A stretch of DNA of 64,000 bases from Tachypleus tridentatus (taxonomy: Eukaryota > Arthropoda > Merostomata > Xiphosura > Limulidae), in assembly GCF_004210375.1 (NCBI RefSeq), contig NC_134833.1, positions 142,530,127 to 142,594,126 on the forward strand, read 5' to 3'. Of the stretch, positions 46,301-56,635 are shown piece after piece; position 1 is the first letter of the stretch; every line of letters starts with the position of its first letter. A program made the position numbers and the translations under genes. The notes beneath the pieces were generated by a model. That model saw only the letters and a program-made list of their open reading frames with translations, did no database searches and was not told where the DNA came from.

Positions 46301-46735
46301 ATCGTTGTCAAAATAATACTGTAAGTGATATATATATATATATATAGTGGCCAGATCTTTTAATTATAAGACAGTTTTTGTTGTCTTTACAAAAGGTGTA
46401 GGGGAAACTAACTGGCCAAGGCGTTACTTGACAAATATTTTGTAGATGGTTCGAGCTCGTGCTGCGTTGCTCGTGAGCCTGTTACTCGTGAGCCTCATGT
46501 TTCGAGGTCCACTTTGACGTCATCATTGACGTCAATGCAAGAGGAAGAGGATTTCTTCCATTGTTGTTTGATAATAAAGTCCTGCTAAACTTCATGTGGG
46601 TAATTACAGTAAAGTAAACACAGGTCATATATAACTTCCTTAAAAGTTGATTCGACTGTTAATGTCAGCGTTCATGTTGGTTGATATACAGAAATGCTTG
46701 TGCCCTAATTTAAAGTTAGACAAGAGAAGAAAATG
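46301..46735. other. Region with (TA)n and CRE sites before the 54-bp array
   Basis: (TA)n at 46328-46346. Paired CRE palindromes at 46515-46534 are listed separately. No gene was recognised. Confidence 0.5.
46515..46534. promoter_or_regulatory. Two perfect CRE palindromes, 12 bp centre to centre
   Basis: TGACGTCA at 46515-46522 and again at 46527-46534, separated by TCAT. Each is the full consensus site for CREB/ATF bZIP dimers. They lie 0.65 kb after the donor of the candidate exon, so in its putative first intron. Binding is inferred from the consensus only. Confidence 0.45.
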
Positions 46736-46737
46736 TG

Positions 46738-47925
46738 TTGCCTAATTGTCAGTACAAATATTAATGTTTTAAGAACCGTAGTACCCACGTGTTGCCTAAT
46801 TGTCAGTACAAATATTAATGTTTTAAGAACCGTAGTACCCACGTGATGCCTAATTGTCAGTACAAATATTAATGTTTAAAGAACCGTAGTACCCACGTGT
46901 TGCCTAATTGTCAGTACAAATATTAATGTTTTAAGAACCGTAGTACCCACGTGTTGCCTAATTGTCAGTACAAATATTAATGTTTTAAGAACCGTAGTAC
47001 CCACGTGTTGCCTAATTGTCAATACAAATATTAATGTTTTAAGAACCGTAGTACCCACGTGTTGCCTAATTGTCAGTACAAATATTAATGTTTTAAGAAC
47101 CGTAGTACCCACGTGTTGCCTAATTGTCAGTACAAATATTAATGTTTTAAGAACCGTAGTACCCACGTGTTGCCTAATTGTCAGTACAAATATTAATGTT
47201 TTAAGAACCGTAGTACCCACGTGTTGCCTAATTGTCAGTACAAATATTAATGTTTTAAGAACCGTAGTACCCACGTGTTGCCTAATTGTCAGTACAAATA
47301 TTAATGTTTTAAGAACCGTAGTACCCACGTGTTGCCTAATTGTCAATACAAATATTAATGTTTTAAGAACCGTAGTACCCACGTGTTGCCTAATTGTCAG
47401 TACAAATATTAATGTTTTAAGAACCGTAGTACCCACGTGTTGCCTAATTGTCAGTATAAATATTAATGTTTTAAGAACCGTAGTACCCACGTGTTGCCTA
47501 ATTGTCAGTACAAATATTAATGTTTTAAGAACCGTAGTACCCACGTGTTGCCTAATTGTCAGTATAAATATTAATGTTTTAAGAACCGTAGTACCCACGT
47601 GTTGCCTAATTGTCAGTACAAATATTAATGTTTTAAGAACCGTAGTACCCACGTGTTGCCTAATTGTCAGTACAAATATTAATGTTTTAAGAACCGTAGT
47701 ACCCACGTGTTGCCTAATTGTCAGTATAAATATTAATGTTTTAAGAACCGTAGTACCCTCGTGTTACCTAATTGTCAGTACAAATATTAATGTTTTAAGA
47801 ACCGTAGTACCCACGTGTTGCCTAATTGTCAGTATAAATATTAATGTTTTAAGAACCGTAGTACCCACGTGTTGCCTAATTGTCAGTATAAATATTAATG
47901 TTTTAAGAACCGTAGTACCCACGTG
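46738..47925. repeat. 54-bp minisatellite, 22 nearly identical copies
   Basis: The unit reads 'GTGTTGCCTAATTGTCAGTA', 'CAAATATTAATGTTTTAAGA', 'ACCGTAGTACCCAC'. The copies differ at only a few sites (CAATAC for CAGTAC, CAGTAT for CAGTAC, CTCGTG for CACGTG). With 54 bp equal to 18 codons, the minus strand has a 276-codon frame (46876-47706) made entirely of an 18-residue hydrophobic repeat, GTTVLKTLIFVLTIRQHV. I read the frame as a by-product of the repeat. The CACGTG E-box palindrome is present in nearly every unit. Confidence 0.96.
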
Positions 47926-48209
47926 TTTTTTGAATAAAGTAAAAAAAAATACTTCCTTTATTTCTTTTATCTACAAAACTAAATATCGATAACTAGTAGA
48001 AAAAAAAACCTAAAATAAACCCTACAAAACGAAGTCCATTCTACATCTATTATTACTGGAAATACAGCTTAACGCCTTTATAATAGCGGTAAATTTACAT
48101 TTAGTGTAACAAGAGTTGTTTGTTTTTTTGCAAACTTTTATTCTACCGACAACATAACGGATTTTAAAAGTGCTGAAAGAACTGGGTTCTGTTAACAGAT
48201 AGCGAAAAT
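47926..48209. other. Unannotated AT-rich DNA
   Basis: Nothing recognised. Confidence 0.5.
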
Positions 48210-48455
48210 ACACTGTGAACATGACATTACACTGTTTGTCCGCTGGTCAGTATTACACTTTTTCCCGCTGTTCAGTTTTATACTATTCACCGCTGTTCAG
48301 GATTACACTATTTCCTGCTGATCAGTATTACACTGTTTCCTGCTGGTTTGTATTACACTATTCACTCGCTGGTCAGGATTACACTACTTCATGCTGGTCA
48401 GTATTATCCTGTTGCCCCGCTGGTCAGTATTATACTGTTTTCCAGCACTTAGTTA
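48210..48455. repeat. ~28-bp tandem array, 9 copies
   Basis: 'GCTGGTCAGTATTACACTGT' plus 'TTCCC' repeats with a step of about 27-29 bp. It keeps the plus frame at 48215-48601 partly open by chance. The same unit occurs at 46251-46300. Confidence 0.9.
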
Positions 48456-48574
48456 AGTTATACAACCTTCCTGTTTCACAACCCGTTGCCGAAAAAATAC
48501 ATTCCGCACTTTTAGACCATAGGCGCTCTACACGAGCGGCGATAAATCTCAGTTTTCGATCAGAAAGGAGATAC

Positions 48575-48690
48575 ACCGAAGTTGGCGGAGGGTACTGTTG
48601 AGTAGCTGTCTTCTCTCTAGTGTGTCAATCCATAATTTGATAGACAGACCTTGTGTAGCTTTGGGCGAAGTTCTGGACACAAAAACAAAA
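48575..48690 (+). mobile_element. SINE family 1, 3' fragment, diverged
   Basis: 'GTTGGCGGAGGGTACTGTTG', 'AGTAGCTGTCTTCTCTCTAG' and 'CTTGTGTAGCTTTGGGCGAA' match the second half of family 1. The head is missing. Confidence 0.65.
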
Positions 48691-49019
48691 ATATTAGCTC
48701 TTCATAGGCTTTCAACTTTTAGTCCAAGAGCTGTTGGTTAGAAGGTCACTGTGTCCTTCAGCAATGAACTTCGTCAAAATGTTCCTTACTATACCTTGCT
48801 GTTAAATAGATATATATAAATTGGGGCTGAACCTGCGATGGCTTGGAATCCCATCCGCTTGTGACACACAAAACTTTAACAGTTACGTTCAAGTATTTCA
48901 GTCGGTTACAGGATTTGAACCAACATTTTAACATGCTACTTTATAATGATGAACCTTCAAAAACATGTAACACTAAATAAAAAAAACGTTTGAACGCATG
49001 CCTTAAGCTAATATGTGGT
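48691..49019. other. Unannotated DNA
   Basis: Nothing recognised. Confidence 0.45.
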
Positions 49020-49990
49020 TATTTCATTATATTGTGACTAACTCTAAACACATAAAGCTACTTCTAAGTGTCTCGATTATTTATGTGATTTCTAATAACG
49101 TGTCATTATTCTAATCTACAGTAACTGTCCGTGTACAGCAATGTATAATACAGTCTAGTTGTCCTGTCAATATACATATAGTCTACAATCTAGTTATCCA
49201 AGCTTTATACCACAATGTAAACTACACTTTACAGTGTCCAAATGTCGCAGTTGTGTACATGCTTCAAACTAACGTCTAATTATTCTACCATACCTTCGTT
49301 AACTCTGAACACATAAAGCTAGGTTCAACTGTCTCAGTTGTGTATATATTTAAACTAACGTGTCATTATTCTACCCTATTTTGGTTAACCCTAAACACAC
49401 AAAACTAGGTTCATGTGTCTCATTTGTGTATATATTTAAACTAACGTGTCATTATTCTATGCTTTTCCTTGGTTAACTTTAAACACACAACGCTAGTTTC
49501 AAGTGTCTCAGTTGTGTATATGTTTAATCTAATGTGTCATTATTCTACTTTTCCTTGGTTAACTTTAAACACACAACGCTAGTTTCAAGTGTCTCAGTTG
49601 TGTATATGTTTAATCTAATGTGTCATTATTCTACCTTTCCTTGGTTAACTTTAAACACACAACGCTAGTTTCAAGTGTCTCAGTTGTGTGTATGTTTAAA
49701 CTAACGTGTCGTTATTCTACTCTTCCTTGGTTAACTCTAAACACACAAAGCTAGTTTCAAGTGTTTCAGTTTTGTATATGTTTAAACAAACGTGTCATCA
49801 TTCTACTCTACCTTGGATAGCTCTAAACACACAAAGATAGCTTCAAGTGTTTCAGTTTTGTATATGTTTAAACAAACGTGTCATCATTCTACTCTACCTT
49901 GGATAGCTCTAAACACACAAAGATAGCTTCAAGTGTTTGAGTACTTTAGATGTTTAAATTAACGTATCATTCAGATAGCTAGACTGAATG
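49020..49990. repeat. 86-bp tandem array, about 11 copies
   Basis: 'GTTAACTTTAAACACACAAC', 'GCTAGTTTCAAGTGTCTCAG', 'TTGTGTATATGTTTAAACTA' and 'ACGTGTCATTATTCTAC' repeat with an 86-bp step (for example 49501 to 49587). The middle copies are almost identical; the outer ones are diverged. Confidence 0.92.
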
Positions 49991-50139
49991 GTTTCAGTTG
50001 TGTATATGTATAAATTAACGTGTCATTATTATACTTCTGGGTGAATATCCGTACACAACCATATAGACCAAAGCCAATTTGTTATCCGTATACTATCATA
50101 CTGAGTGCAGTTAAATTATTTTAAACATGTACTGACAAG

Positions 50140-50780
50140 TGGATTACAGTTTAGTTATACTAACGATATATTTGTTATCCTCTAGACTTCATCCTAGTTC
50201 TCCTAATAATACATTACCGTTTAGACTAATGTTTAGCTTCTCTAACCATAAACTATCACCTACACTACAGTCTAGTTGTTCTAACCATACACTCCCATGT
50301 AGACTTACATCTAGCTGCCCTGTCTGTATGAAGAGACATAGAATGGAGTCTTCTTGTCCTGTTTAGTTTTTCTAACCATGTATAATCACGTAGTCTATTG
50401 TCCTGTCCGCATAGAGCCATGTAGTCTACAATCTAGTTGTCCTAACCATATACTTACACCACGTATACTATAGTATAGTTATCCCAACCATATATTTACT
50501 ACCATGTAGATAGACTACAGCCTAGTTGTCCTAATCATATAATTACTACCATGTAGACTACAGTATAGTTGTACAACCATATACGTACTACCATAGACTA
50601 TAGTCTAGTTGTACAACCATATGCGTACTACCATGTAGACTACAGTCTAGTTGTCCTGATGATATTCGTATTTTCATGTAGACTATAGTCTAGTTGTCTT
50701 AACCATATACTTGGTACCGTGTAGACTACAGTCTAGGTATCTTATCCATATACTTGGTACCGTGTAGACTGGAGTCAGTT
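50140..50780. repeat. ~43-bp tandem array, about 14 copies
   Basis: 'CCATGTAGACTACAGTCTAG' followed by 'TTGTCCTAACCATATACTTA' repeats with a step of about 43 bp. Stray units also lie at about 49130-49200, before the 86-bp array, so the 86-bp array may have grown inside an older 43-bp one. Confidence 0.88.
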
Positions 50781-51471
50781 TGCAGAGGTTTTCTAAAAAT
50801 GTAACAAAAAATGTTAGCAATTAATTTCTGGACAACAAGACTGTAAAGGAAAATAAATAGCGTTTTGAATCTGTAGCTAGTTTTTGATCCTGACAGGATC
50901 TGTACACTATGTATAGTATATACATTTATGCATGACCGAATAAAGATAACGAAATATCCAGATTATCTTGACTTGTTCTAAGTAAATCAACTGTCAGGTT
51001 TATCACGTGGTAATGTAGACGATGCAGGATAATCAATAGTTTTACTTTATTCTTATCCTCTCTCTTGATTCCTAGCAATGAGTTTGTTTGTTTTTTAACT
51101 ATATATTTCTGATGACACAAGTTGTTGTGAGAAACTAGCTGAATCAGTTGGTGGAGAAACTTGAGTGCCCCCCCAAAGAAATATCAAATTTAAATGAACA
51201 AGTAAACTTTCGTCCGATTACATTCTGGCAGCTATTTAAGTTTTAATGCCTTAAAGCTGTGAATCAGGGCCCAAGTGAGAGAGGAGGTTAATGGCAAAAT
51301 ACATGTAGCCGATGCCAAATGAAAGAGATGTTTAATGCCATAGCATGGGTACCCTTACACAGAACGAACGGTTTATGTGGTACAACTCATAATTGTGGAA
51401 GGGACCGGCAAACACTCCTATTTTTATCATCACTTTTCATGTTCTGCAGTTCCGGGTACTACTACTATATA
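50781..51471. other. Unannotated DNA
   Basis: Nothing recognised apart from the phrase 'GAAACTAGCTGAATCAGTTG' shared with the 4.67-kb region. Confidence 0.45.
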
Positions 51472-52689
51472 TATCAGGTCATCCCTTAAGTAATATCCGA
51501 TTGTAGGTTCAGGAAAAGAGAAAGGATTTCAAACACTTTTAATGTTACTTAATCAATAATGTATGTTCTATTTTTATTACTTACTTCCTGCCAACGGTTC
51601 ACAAGCTTCTGAATGTCTCTTCTATAAAATTCTTGAGATTTGTAGGAAATGAATGTAGAGGGTAGTTTTGACATCTTCATGTGGTCCAAGTTCTTTTCCA
51701 TCAAGATAGTTCTCCAAACTTCAGAAGAGATGATAATCAGGTGGGGCAAGGTCTGAGGAATAAAGAGGACGTGGACGTTTTTACCAGTCTAGCTCTTCAG
51801 TCTTTGCACATGTGATCCTTGCTGTATGGAGTCGTGCATTATCCTGGTGTAACACAAGACCTTTACTATTGATCAGGTCCCTTTTCTTTCCGTGCAACAT
51901 TCAAGTGTGCTAACTGTTGACAATAGAAGTCTGATGTTATCGTTGCTGCCACTAAATGGACATATTTTACAAGCCTTTTCTAGGATGAAGGTCCATTTTG
52001 GGCTGTGCTTCAGTCAGTTTACCTGCACTGAGCTATTGTCTGCGGCGCTTAACATTTTTATAAGATATTCATTTTTCATTTCCAATCACTAATCTGTCCC
52101 AAAAAGGTGAGTTATGTTCACGAGAGTGCAGAGAACTGCAAATGTCCACTCTTTCTCTATGGTTGGCTTCTGTCAAATCATGGGGATCCTTTTTCCAAGT
52201 TTTGCACCTTTCCAAGCTGTTGCAGATGACGGTGAACTGTTGAATGGGTTGAATTAAGCTTCTGTACTAGTTCTTCAACTGTTACAGCACAATCTTCATC
52301 AAGTGCATCCAGCAGCAAATCATCATTAAACTTAAGCTGTAGTCACCTGATCTAAACTTCTGAAACTACGTTCGGAGTTTACTTTTATTGAGAGACTCCG
52401 CACCATAAACATCTTGAAAGTTTATTGTACTTTCTGCTGCACTATTGCTTTTTTAAAACTCATAAAGCATTATATACCTAATATGCTCCTCAGACACATC
52501 CATCTTCATAAGGGTTTATTTGATAAATGGTCTGAAAAAGTGGAGTTGGGTTAGTTTCTTTTATTTGTCTAAACATTTTTATACACGTCCTACGACATAT
52601 TTTAGTCATTAAAGCCTTCTACAAAGACAGAAATGATGATGCACTTTCTGTATTAAATTTTCGAAAATTACTTATGGAATGATCTGATG
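51472..52689 (-). mobile_element. mariner-family DNA transposon, dead copy with terminal repeats
   Basis: The left terminal repeat begins TATCAGGTCATCCCTTAAGT at 51472. The right one, read inward on the minus strand from 52689, begins CATCAGATCATTCCATAAGT. Over about 28 bp they agree at roughly four positions in five. TA lies just outside each end (51470-51471 and 52690-52691), the expected mariner target duplication. The total of about 1.22 kb suits the 1.3-kb family size. The transposase inside is broken (see the pseudogene entry). Confidence 0.92.
51549..52509 (-). pseudogene. mariner transposase pseudogene
   Basis: The minus-strand relic starts at an ATG near 52507-52509 (followed by a SEEHIRY motif). 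It continues with a helix-turn-helix region (DEDCAVTVEELVQKLNSTHS, about 52270-52320), a SREHNSPFWDRLVIGNEK stretch, LHQDNARLHT, SDLAPPDYHLF, and a last open part ending at 51549 with EFYRRDIQKLVNRWQEV. These are the landmarks of the SETMAR/Hsmar1-type mariner transposase in the right order. The first catalytic Asp, usually in GDEKW, is Asn here, and the Trp codon is a stop. Other in-frame stops and frameshifts occur. The Asp of HQDNAR and that of PPDYH remain. The enzyme cannot be active. Confidence 0.93.
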
Positions 52690-52739
52690 TATGTACATAT
52701 ATTCATATAACGTGTATCAGAACTACATTTTGTAATTGT

Positions 52740-53037
52740 TTGGCACAGTGGTTTGGTTTGTTTTGAATTTCGCACAAAGCTACTCAAGAGCTATCTGCGC
52801 TAGCCGTTCCTAATTTTGCAGTGTAAGACTAGAGGGATGGCTGCTAGTCATTACCACTCACCGCCAACTCTTGGGCTACTCTTTTACCAACGAATAGTGG
52901 GATTGACCATCACATTATTACGTCCCCACGGGTAAAAGGGGCGAACATGTTTGGTGTAACGGAGATTCGAACCCGCGACCTTCAGATTACGAGTCGAGTG
53001 TTTTAATCACCTGGCCATGCTGGGCCTTGGCATAGTG
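52740..53037 (-). mobile_element. tRNA-derived SINE, family 1 (full length) with target duplication
   Basis: The body is 52751-53026, minus strand, complete. The flanks TTGGCACAGTG (52740-52750) and TTGGCATAGTG (53027-53037) form an 11-bp duplication with one change. It lies only 50 bp beyond the mariner. Confidence 0.93.
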
Positions 53038-55262
53038 TACTGGCATCGTAAATTGGTCGCTTATGAGGTCGCAAAAACAAAATAAACAATGATATTGATA
53101 CACTGAAGTGACAAAGGTGTGTTTAATTTGTGGATTTAGAATTTGATAGATTTGGATATTTCCTGTTTTTAACATAATTATATATATAAACAAACAAACA
53201 CGAAATACGAATCAACCTGGCATCAGGAACATCTAGGACAAGATATAAAGAATTCGTACCCCAGCGTGGTAAACAAATTGTGGCGCCTTTTAACAGGTGA
53301 GAATCCACGAAGACAAAGTTCAGTGGCAAGCACTGTCCACGTGACCCAGACAACAATTCCCAACATTACAACGAAGGATTTGTGTTTGGAAAAGTGGTGA
53401 AAGTTATGTGTAGACACGTTTATTCTATGACGTGTTCGTTTAAGTGACACATACGTCAAGCAGTTGGGTATTGAAACGTAAAAAAGACGTAACAGTCAAG
53501 TCACCGGGTTTCTATATGTTTGGACTGTTTAAAACAAACGCTAGGGAAAAGTCGACCTCGTACACTGGGTAAATTATAAAAAAAAAAAAAAAGCAGGGAG
53601 GAGTGGTGTGATTTAGATACGACAATCGAACTACAAACCGTTTATAATGGAAACTACCTAGCACGACTATTGTAAAGATGCACTGTTGTCAGGTAGAGTA
53701 TGACTGGGCGCGGCAACATGGATAACCAAGTTATAATACTTCACAACAGTTGTGAAATATCATATTCAACATTTGTATATACAAACATATGTATAATGTG
53801 ACAGTTTGTATTTTAAAGTGCACGTTATAATACATTTCTATACTATTTCACCAAAATTCCTTTCTCAATGAATAGGAGGGAACATCTTTCCCCTCTTGGG
53901 TCACTTGCACTCGACCATCGGCAATTCATTAAGTGTAAAACAGTAAAAACACATATTCACGTTAAAACTGTATACTTTGTTGCTGTTGTTTTTTCTATCA
54001 TTCTAGTCTCTGTCTTTCTTCAGGTTATCGTAACGATACTAATTATACGGGTAATGTAAGGCTTGGTTTAGTGAGGGTTTTTTTCGTATTCACACTTGAA
54101 TTAATAAACCTAAAGAACCATTGTGAGGAACATGAAAAACAAAAAGACTTCATGATAAATAACGTTACCCACACCCCTGTCAGCACTGCTCGAGGTTTCT
54201 GAGACTGCTATTTTTGTCTTCTACCAGTACAGCAAGAAATCCCATGTGGGCGTGAGTCCCGGACCTTCCGGCCCTTGGCGACAACTACACAGCTGTAGAT
54301 CAGCAAACAGCCCAGTAGATTACGCGAGTCTTTTCAAAGCCCGAACGAACAAAACAGTAACTGGAACTCCTACTAGATGATCAAGTTAAGCCAGCTTTTC
54401 TGAAACGGATAGTTGGAACTATGTGTGAATCGCATCAGCACGCGTTTTTGTCGGACTTTGGACACCTGATATGGTCTTGGAGACTAGCGTTAATCTGAGC
54501 AGTTATATCTGGAGCTCACCTTCATCTATTAGGTTATTATATTTATTAACTAACGGATCGTTATCCGGATGGTTTCCATTGCTACTGAGGTTGAACTGTA
54601 TTTTAAAATCTGAACATATCAGTTGCGTTTCACTTCTGCGTTACGACATCCGGAAACAAAGTTTATTTGTTATTCTAACAGGATCATTACAGATTAATTT
54701 TCAGTTTCTATCTGAAGAAAGTTCTAGTCATTCTTTTTATCGGAGTGTACCACAGAAGCAATAACAAACACATGTAAAGACGCTGCTAAGTGTTCTGCGA
54801 AACTTCTCTTTACGATTTAATTTACTATGTAGATAAGGTCGGATTTAACAGACCCGATTTAATAAACAGTTACAGTCGACACGGACGTACCCGAGTTTAT
54901 TATGGAACGTCAGCCACTGTTTGGTTCACAATAGTTAATGTGTTCTGTTCGATATTTTATCACAGAATTCCTTTTTTTTTAATGTCTGGTTCGGAATGTT
55001 CTTCTTACTCTATGATTGACAGATTAAGTCGGTGTTGCATCTTTTCTTACGCTATACTATTGTAGTATTATATTTCGCACATTATTCCATAATAACAAAT
55101 TGAAAAATTTTCCATAAGAAACAACGTGAATAGTTTCTCTTGACGTTTTAGTCAAGAGCAACGAATAGTCCGGTATGTTGGTTTTAATTGGTGCACACTT
55201 GGAATCTCGTGACGTTCGACCGAGTAGAGAAACATCGTTCAAACTTAAAAACTCGTGAACAG
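53038..55262. other. Unannotated DNA
   Basis: About 2.2 kb. Frames at 53223-53459 (minus), 54471-54764 and 54790-55065 (plus) have no repeat origin but also no motif, Kozak or splice support that I would rely on. It would be intron if the exons at 45.26 and 55.26 kb belong together. Confidence 0.4.
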
Positions 55263-55421
55263 TTTCAACCTACTGGAAAAGTTGAGTTCTTAGCTAATTT
55301 AATGGCTGGGTACTTGGAACAGAAAGATAGCTTCTGCTATTGTGACGATTGTTTGTTAGGCATAACGGACGCCCTCTGTGAAGTCACTTGTCTCAACTTA
55401 CGTCAGCCTATAAAACGAAAG
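55263..55421 (+). CDS. Candidate internal coding exon (53 codons), product unrecognised
   Basis: The open frame lies between a possible acceptor (CTCGTGAACAG, ending 55262, with a weak pyrimidine tract) and a strong donor (GAAAG|GTAAGG at 55421/55422). Both borders fall between codons. The peptide reads as real protein: it has GKVEFLANLMAGYLEQKDSF followed by a small Cys cluster (CYCDDC) and a basic end (LRQPIKRK). I cannot name the family. Because the exon is in phase 0 at both ends, and the candidate exon ending at 45868 also ends in phase 0 on the same strand, the two could join in one transcript across a 9.4-kb intron. The frame stays open upstream to an ATG at 55188, so a first-exon reading is also possible. 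The region after the donor runs into a SINE within 60 bp. Confidence 0.35.
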
Positions 55422-55463
55422 GTAAGGCTTCAACTGGTTAAGTACGTTAGTTTAGGTAAGTGC

Positions 55464-55757
55464 TGTTCGAATGCTTGTTTGTTTTTGAATTTCACGCAAA
55501 GCTACACGATGGCCATCTGCGCTAGTCGTCCCTAATTTAACAGTGTAAGACTAGAGGGAAGGCAGCTAGTCATCACCACGTACCGCCATCTCTTGGGCTA
55601 CTCTTTTACCAACGAATAGTGGGATTGACTGTCACATATAACGCCCCCACGACTGAAAGGGCGAGCATGTTTGGTGCAATCGAGATTCGAATCCGCGACT
55701 CTCAGATTACGAGTCGAATGCCTTAACACACCTGGCCATGCTGGGCGTGTTCGAATG
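55464..55757 (-). mobile_element. tRNA-derived SINE, family 1, with perfect 10-bp target duplication
   Basis: The body is 55474-55747, minus strand, complete. TGTTCGAATG occurs at 55464-55473 and 55748-55757. It inserted about 45 bp downstream of the donor of the candidate exon, so would be intronic if that exon is real. Confidence 0.94.
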
Positions 55758-55934
55758 AAAGAAAAACTTTGTAATGATAAAGAATCATTACGTTCTTCGA
55801 ATTGTGTATAACGTACTAAGTTTATAGAAACACGTACATTGGGAAAAAACAGCCACATCCATGAAAAAAAAAACATTGTTAGACGTACTACGATAAAAGA
55901 AATTAACCATTCGTTACTTTTGTTTTTATCATCT

Positions 55935-56002
55935 GTGTCGTGTTCCGTGCTGGTATCAAAACCCGATTTTTAGTGTTATAAGCCCTCAAGCTTAACGGAG
56001 GG
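55935..56002 (-). mobile_element. SINE family 2 fragment
   Basis: On the plus strand, 'GGTATCAAAACCCGATTTTT' and 'AGTGTTATAAGCCCTCAAGC' match the reverse complement of the family 2 head. Confidence 0.65.
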
Positions 56003-56429
56003 CATTAAAAAAATTATCAACTGAAAATAGTAACATAACAAACTGATATGTGGTTCCAGGAATGGAGGTTGTCTGCTGCTAATAGTATCAATTTTACAAG
56101 GAGAGTGATAATAATAATAATAAAACATTTTGAAAAATTGTGACGATCAAACTACAGCCTCGCCACAGTAAACTTTTGGAATACTGACATTTCTAGACAC
56201 GTGGTGAGTTATTTTATAATCTCGCTCAAAACTATGCACCTAACTATCCTAGTTATTTAATTAATGACCATCATCAACGTTTGGGTGTTCTTGCTTAATC
56301 AAATAGCAGTATTTGACAGCCACTTTTACAAACGCTCCCAGAATGAAGAAAGAACTTTTTTTTTGCAACGAGTCTCAAACCATGAATATTCGAATTCTTG
56401 GTCCTTGTAACTCACAACCCAAGTGTTTT
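56003..56429. other. Unannotated DNA
   Basis: A short (ATA)n run near 56110. No gene or repeat was recognised. Confidence 0.45.
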
Positions 56430-56635
56430 GAAGCTTGTTTGTCGAATTTAATGCAAATCTGTCTCTAATTTAAAAGTGATAAACTAGAAGGAACTCAGCT
56501 TCTCCACACACCCCGAGCAAACCTTGGGCTACTCTAGTTATATAGTCAGATGGAGGAGTATGATCGGTGATAAGATTCGAACCCATGAGCTGCAGATTGG
56601 GAAATGAGCGATCTACTAACTACCACATTAACCAG
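56430..56635 (-). mobile_element. Diverged SINE related to family 1, different head
   Basis: The core blocks 'CTCTAATTTAAAAGTGATAA', 'AACTAGAAGGAACTCAGCTT' and 'ACCTTGGGCTACTC' are there in minus orientation. The head 'GATTCGAACCCATGAGCTGC' with 'AAATGAGCGATCTACTAACT' is another tRNA-like sequence, so the core may be shared by SINEs with different tRNA heads. Confidence 0.65.

Noticed and set aside
46876..47706. 276-codon open reading frame on the minus strand as a gene
   Set aside because: It is wholly made of the 54-bp repeat, whose length is a multiple of 3; no start context, flanking exon or non-repeat residues.
53223..53459. Minus-strand frames at 53.1-53.5 kb as exons
   Set aside because: Overlapping frames in different phases, no acceptor/donor pair, no motif.
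54471..55065. 97- and 91-codon plus frames as genes
   Set aside because: Ser/Leu/Phe/Ile-rich composition fits translated AT-rich DNA; no splice or start support.
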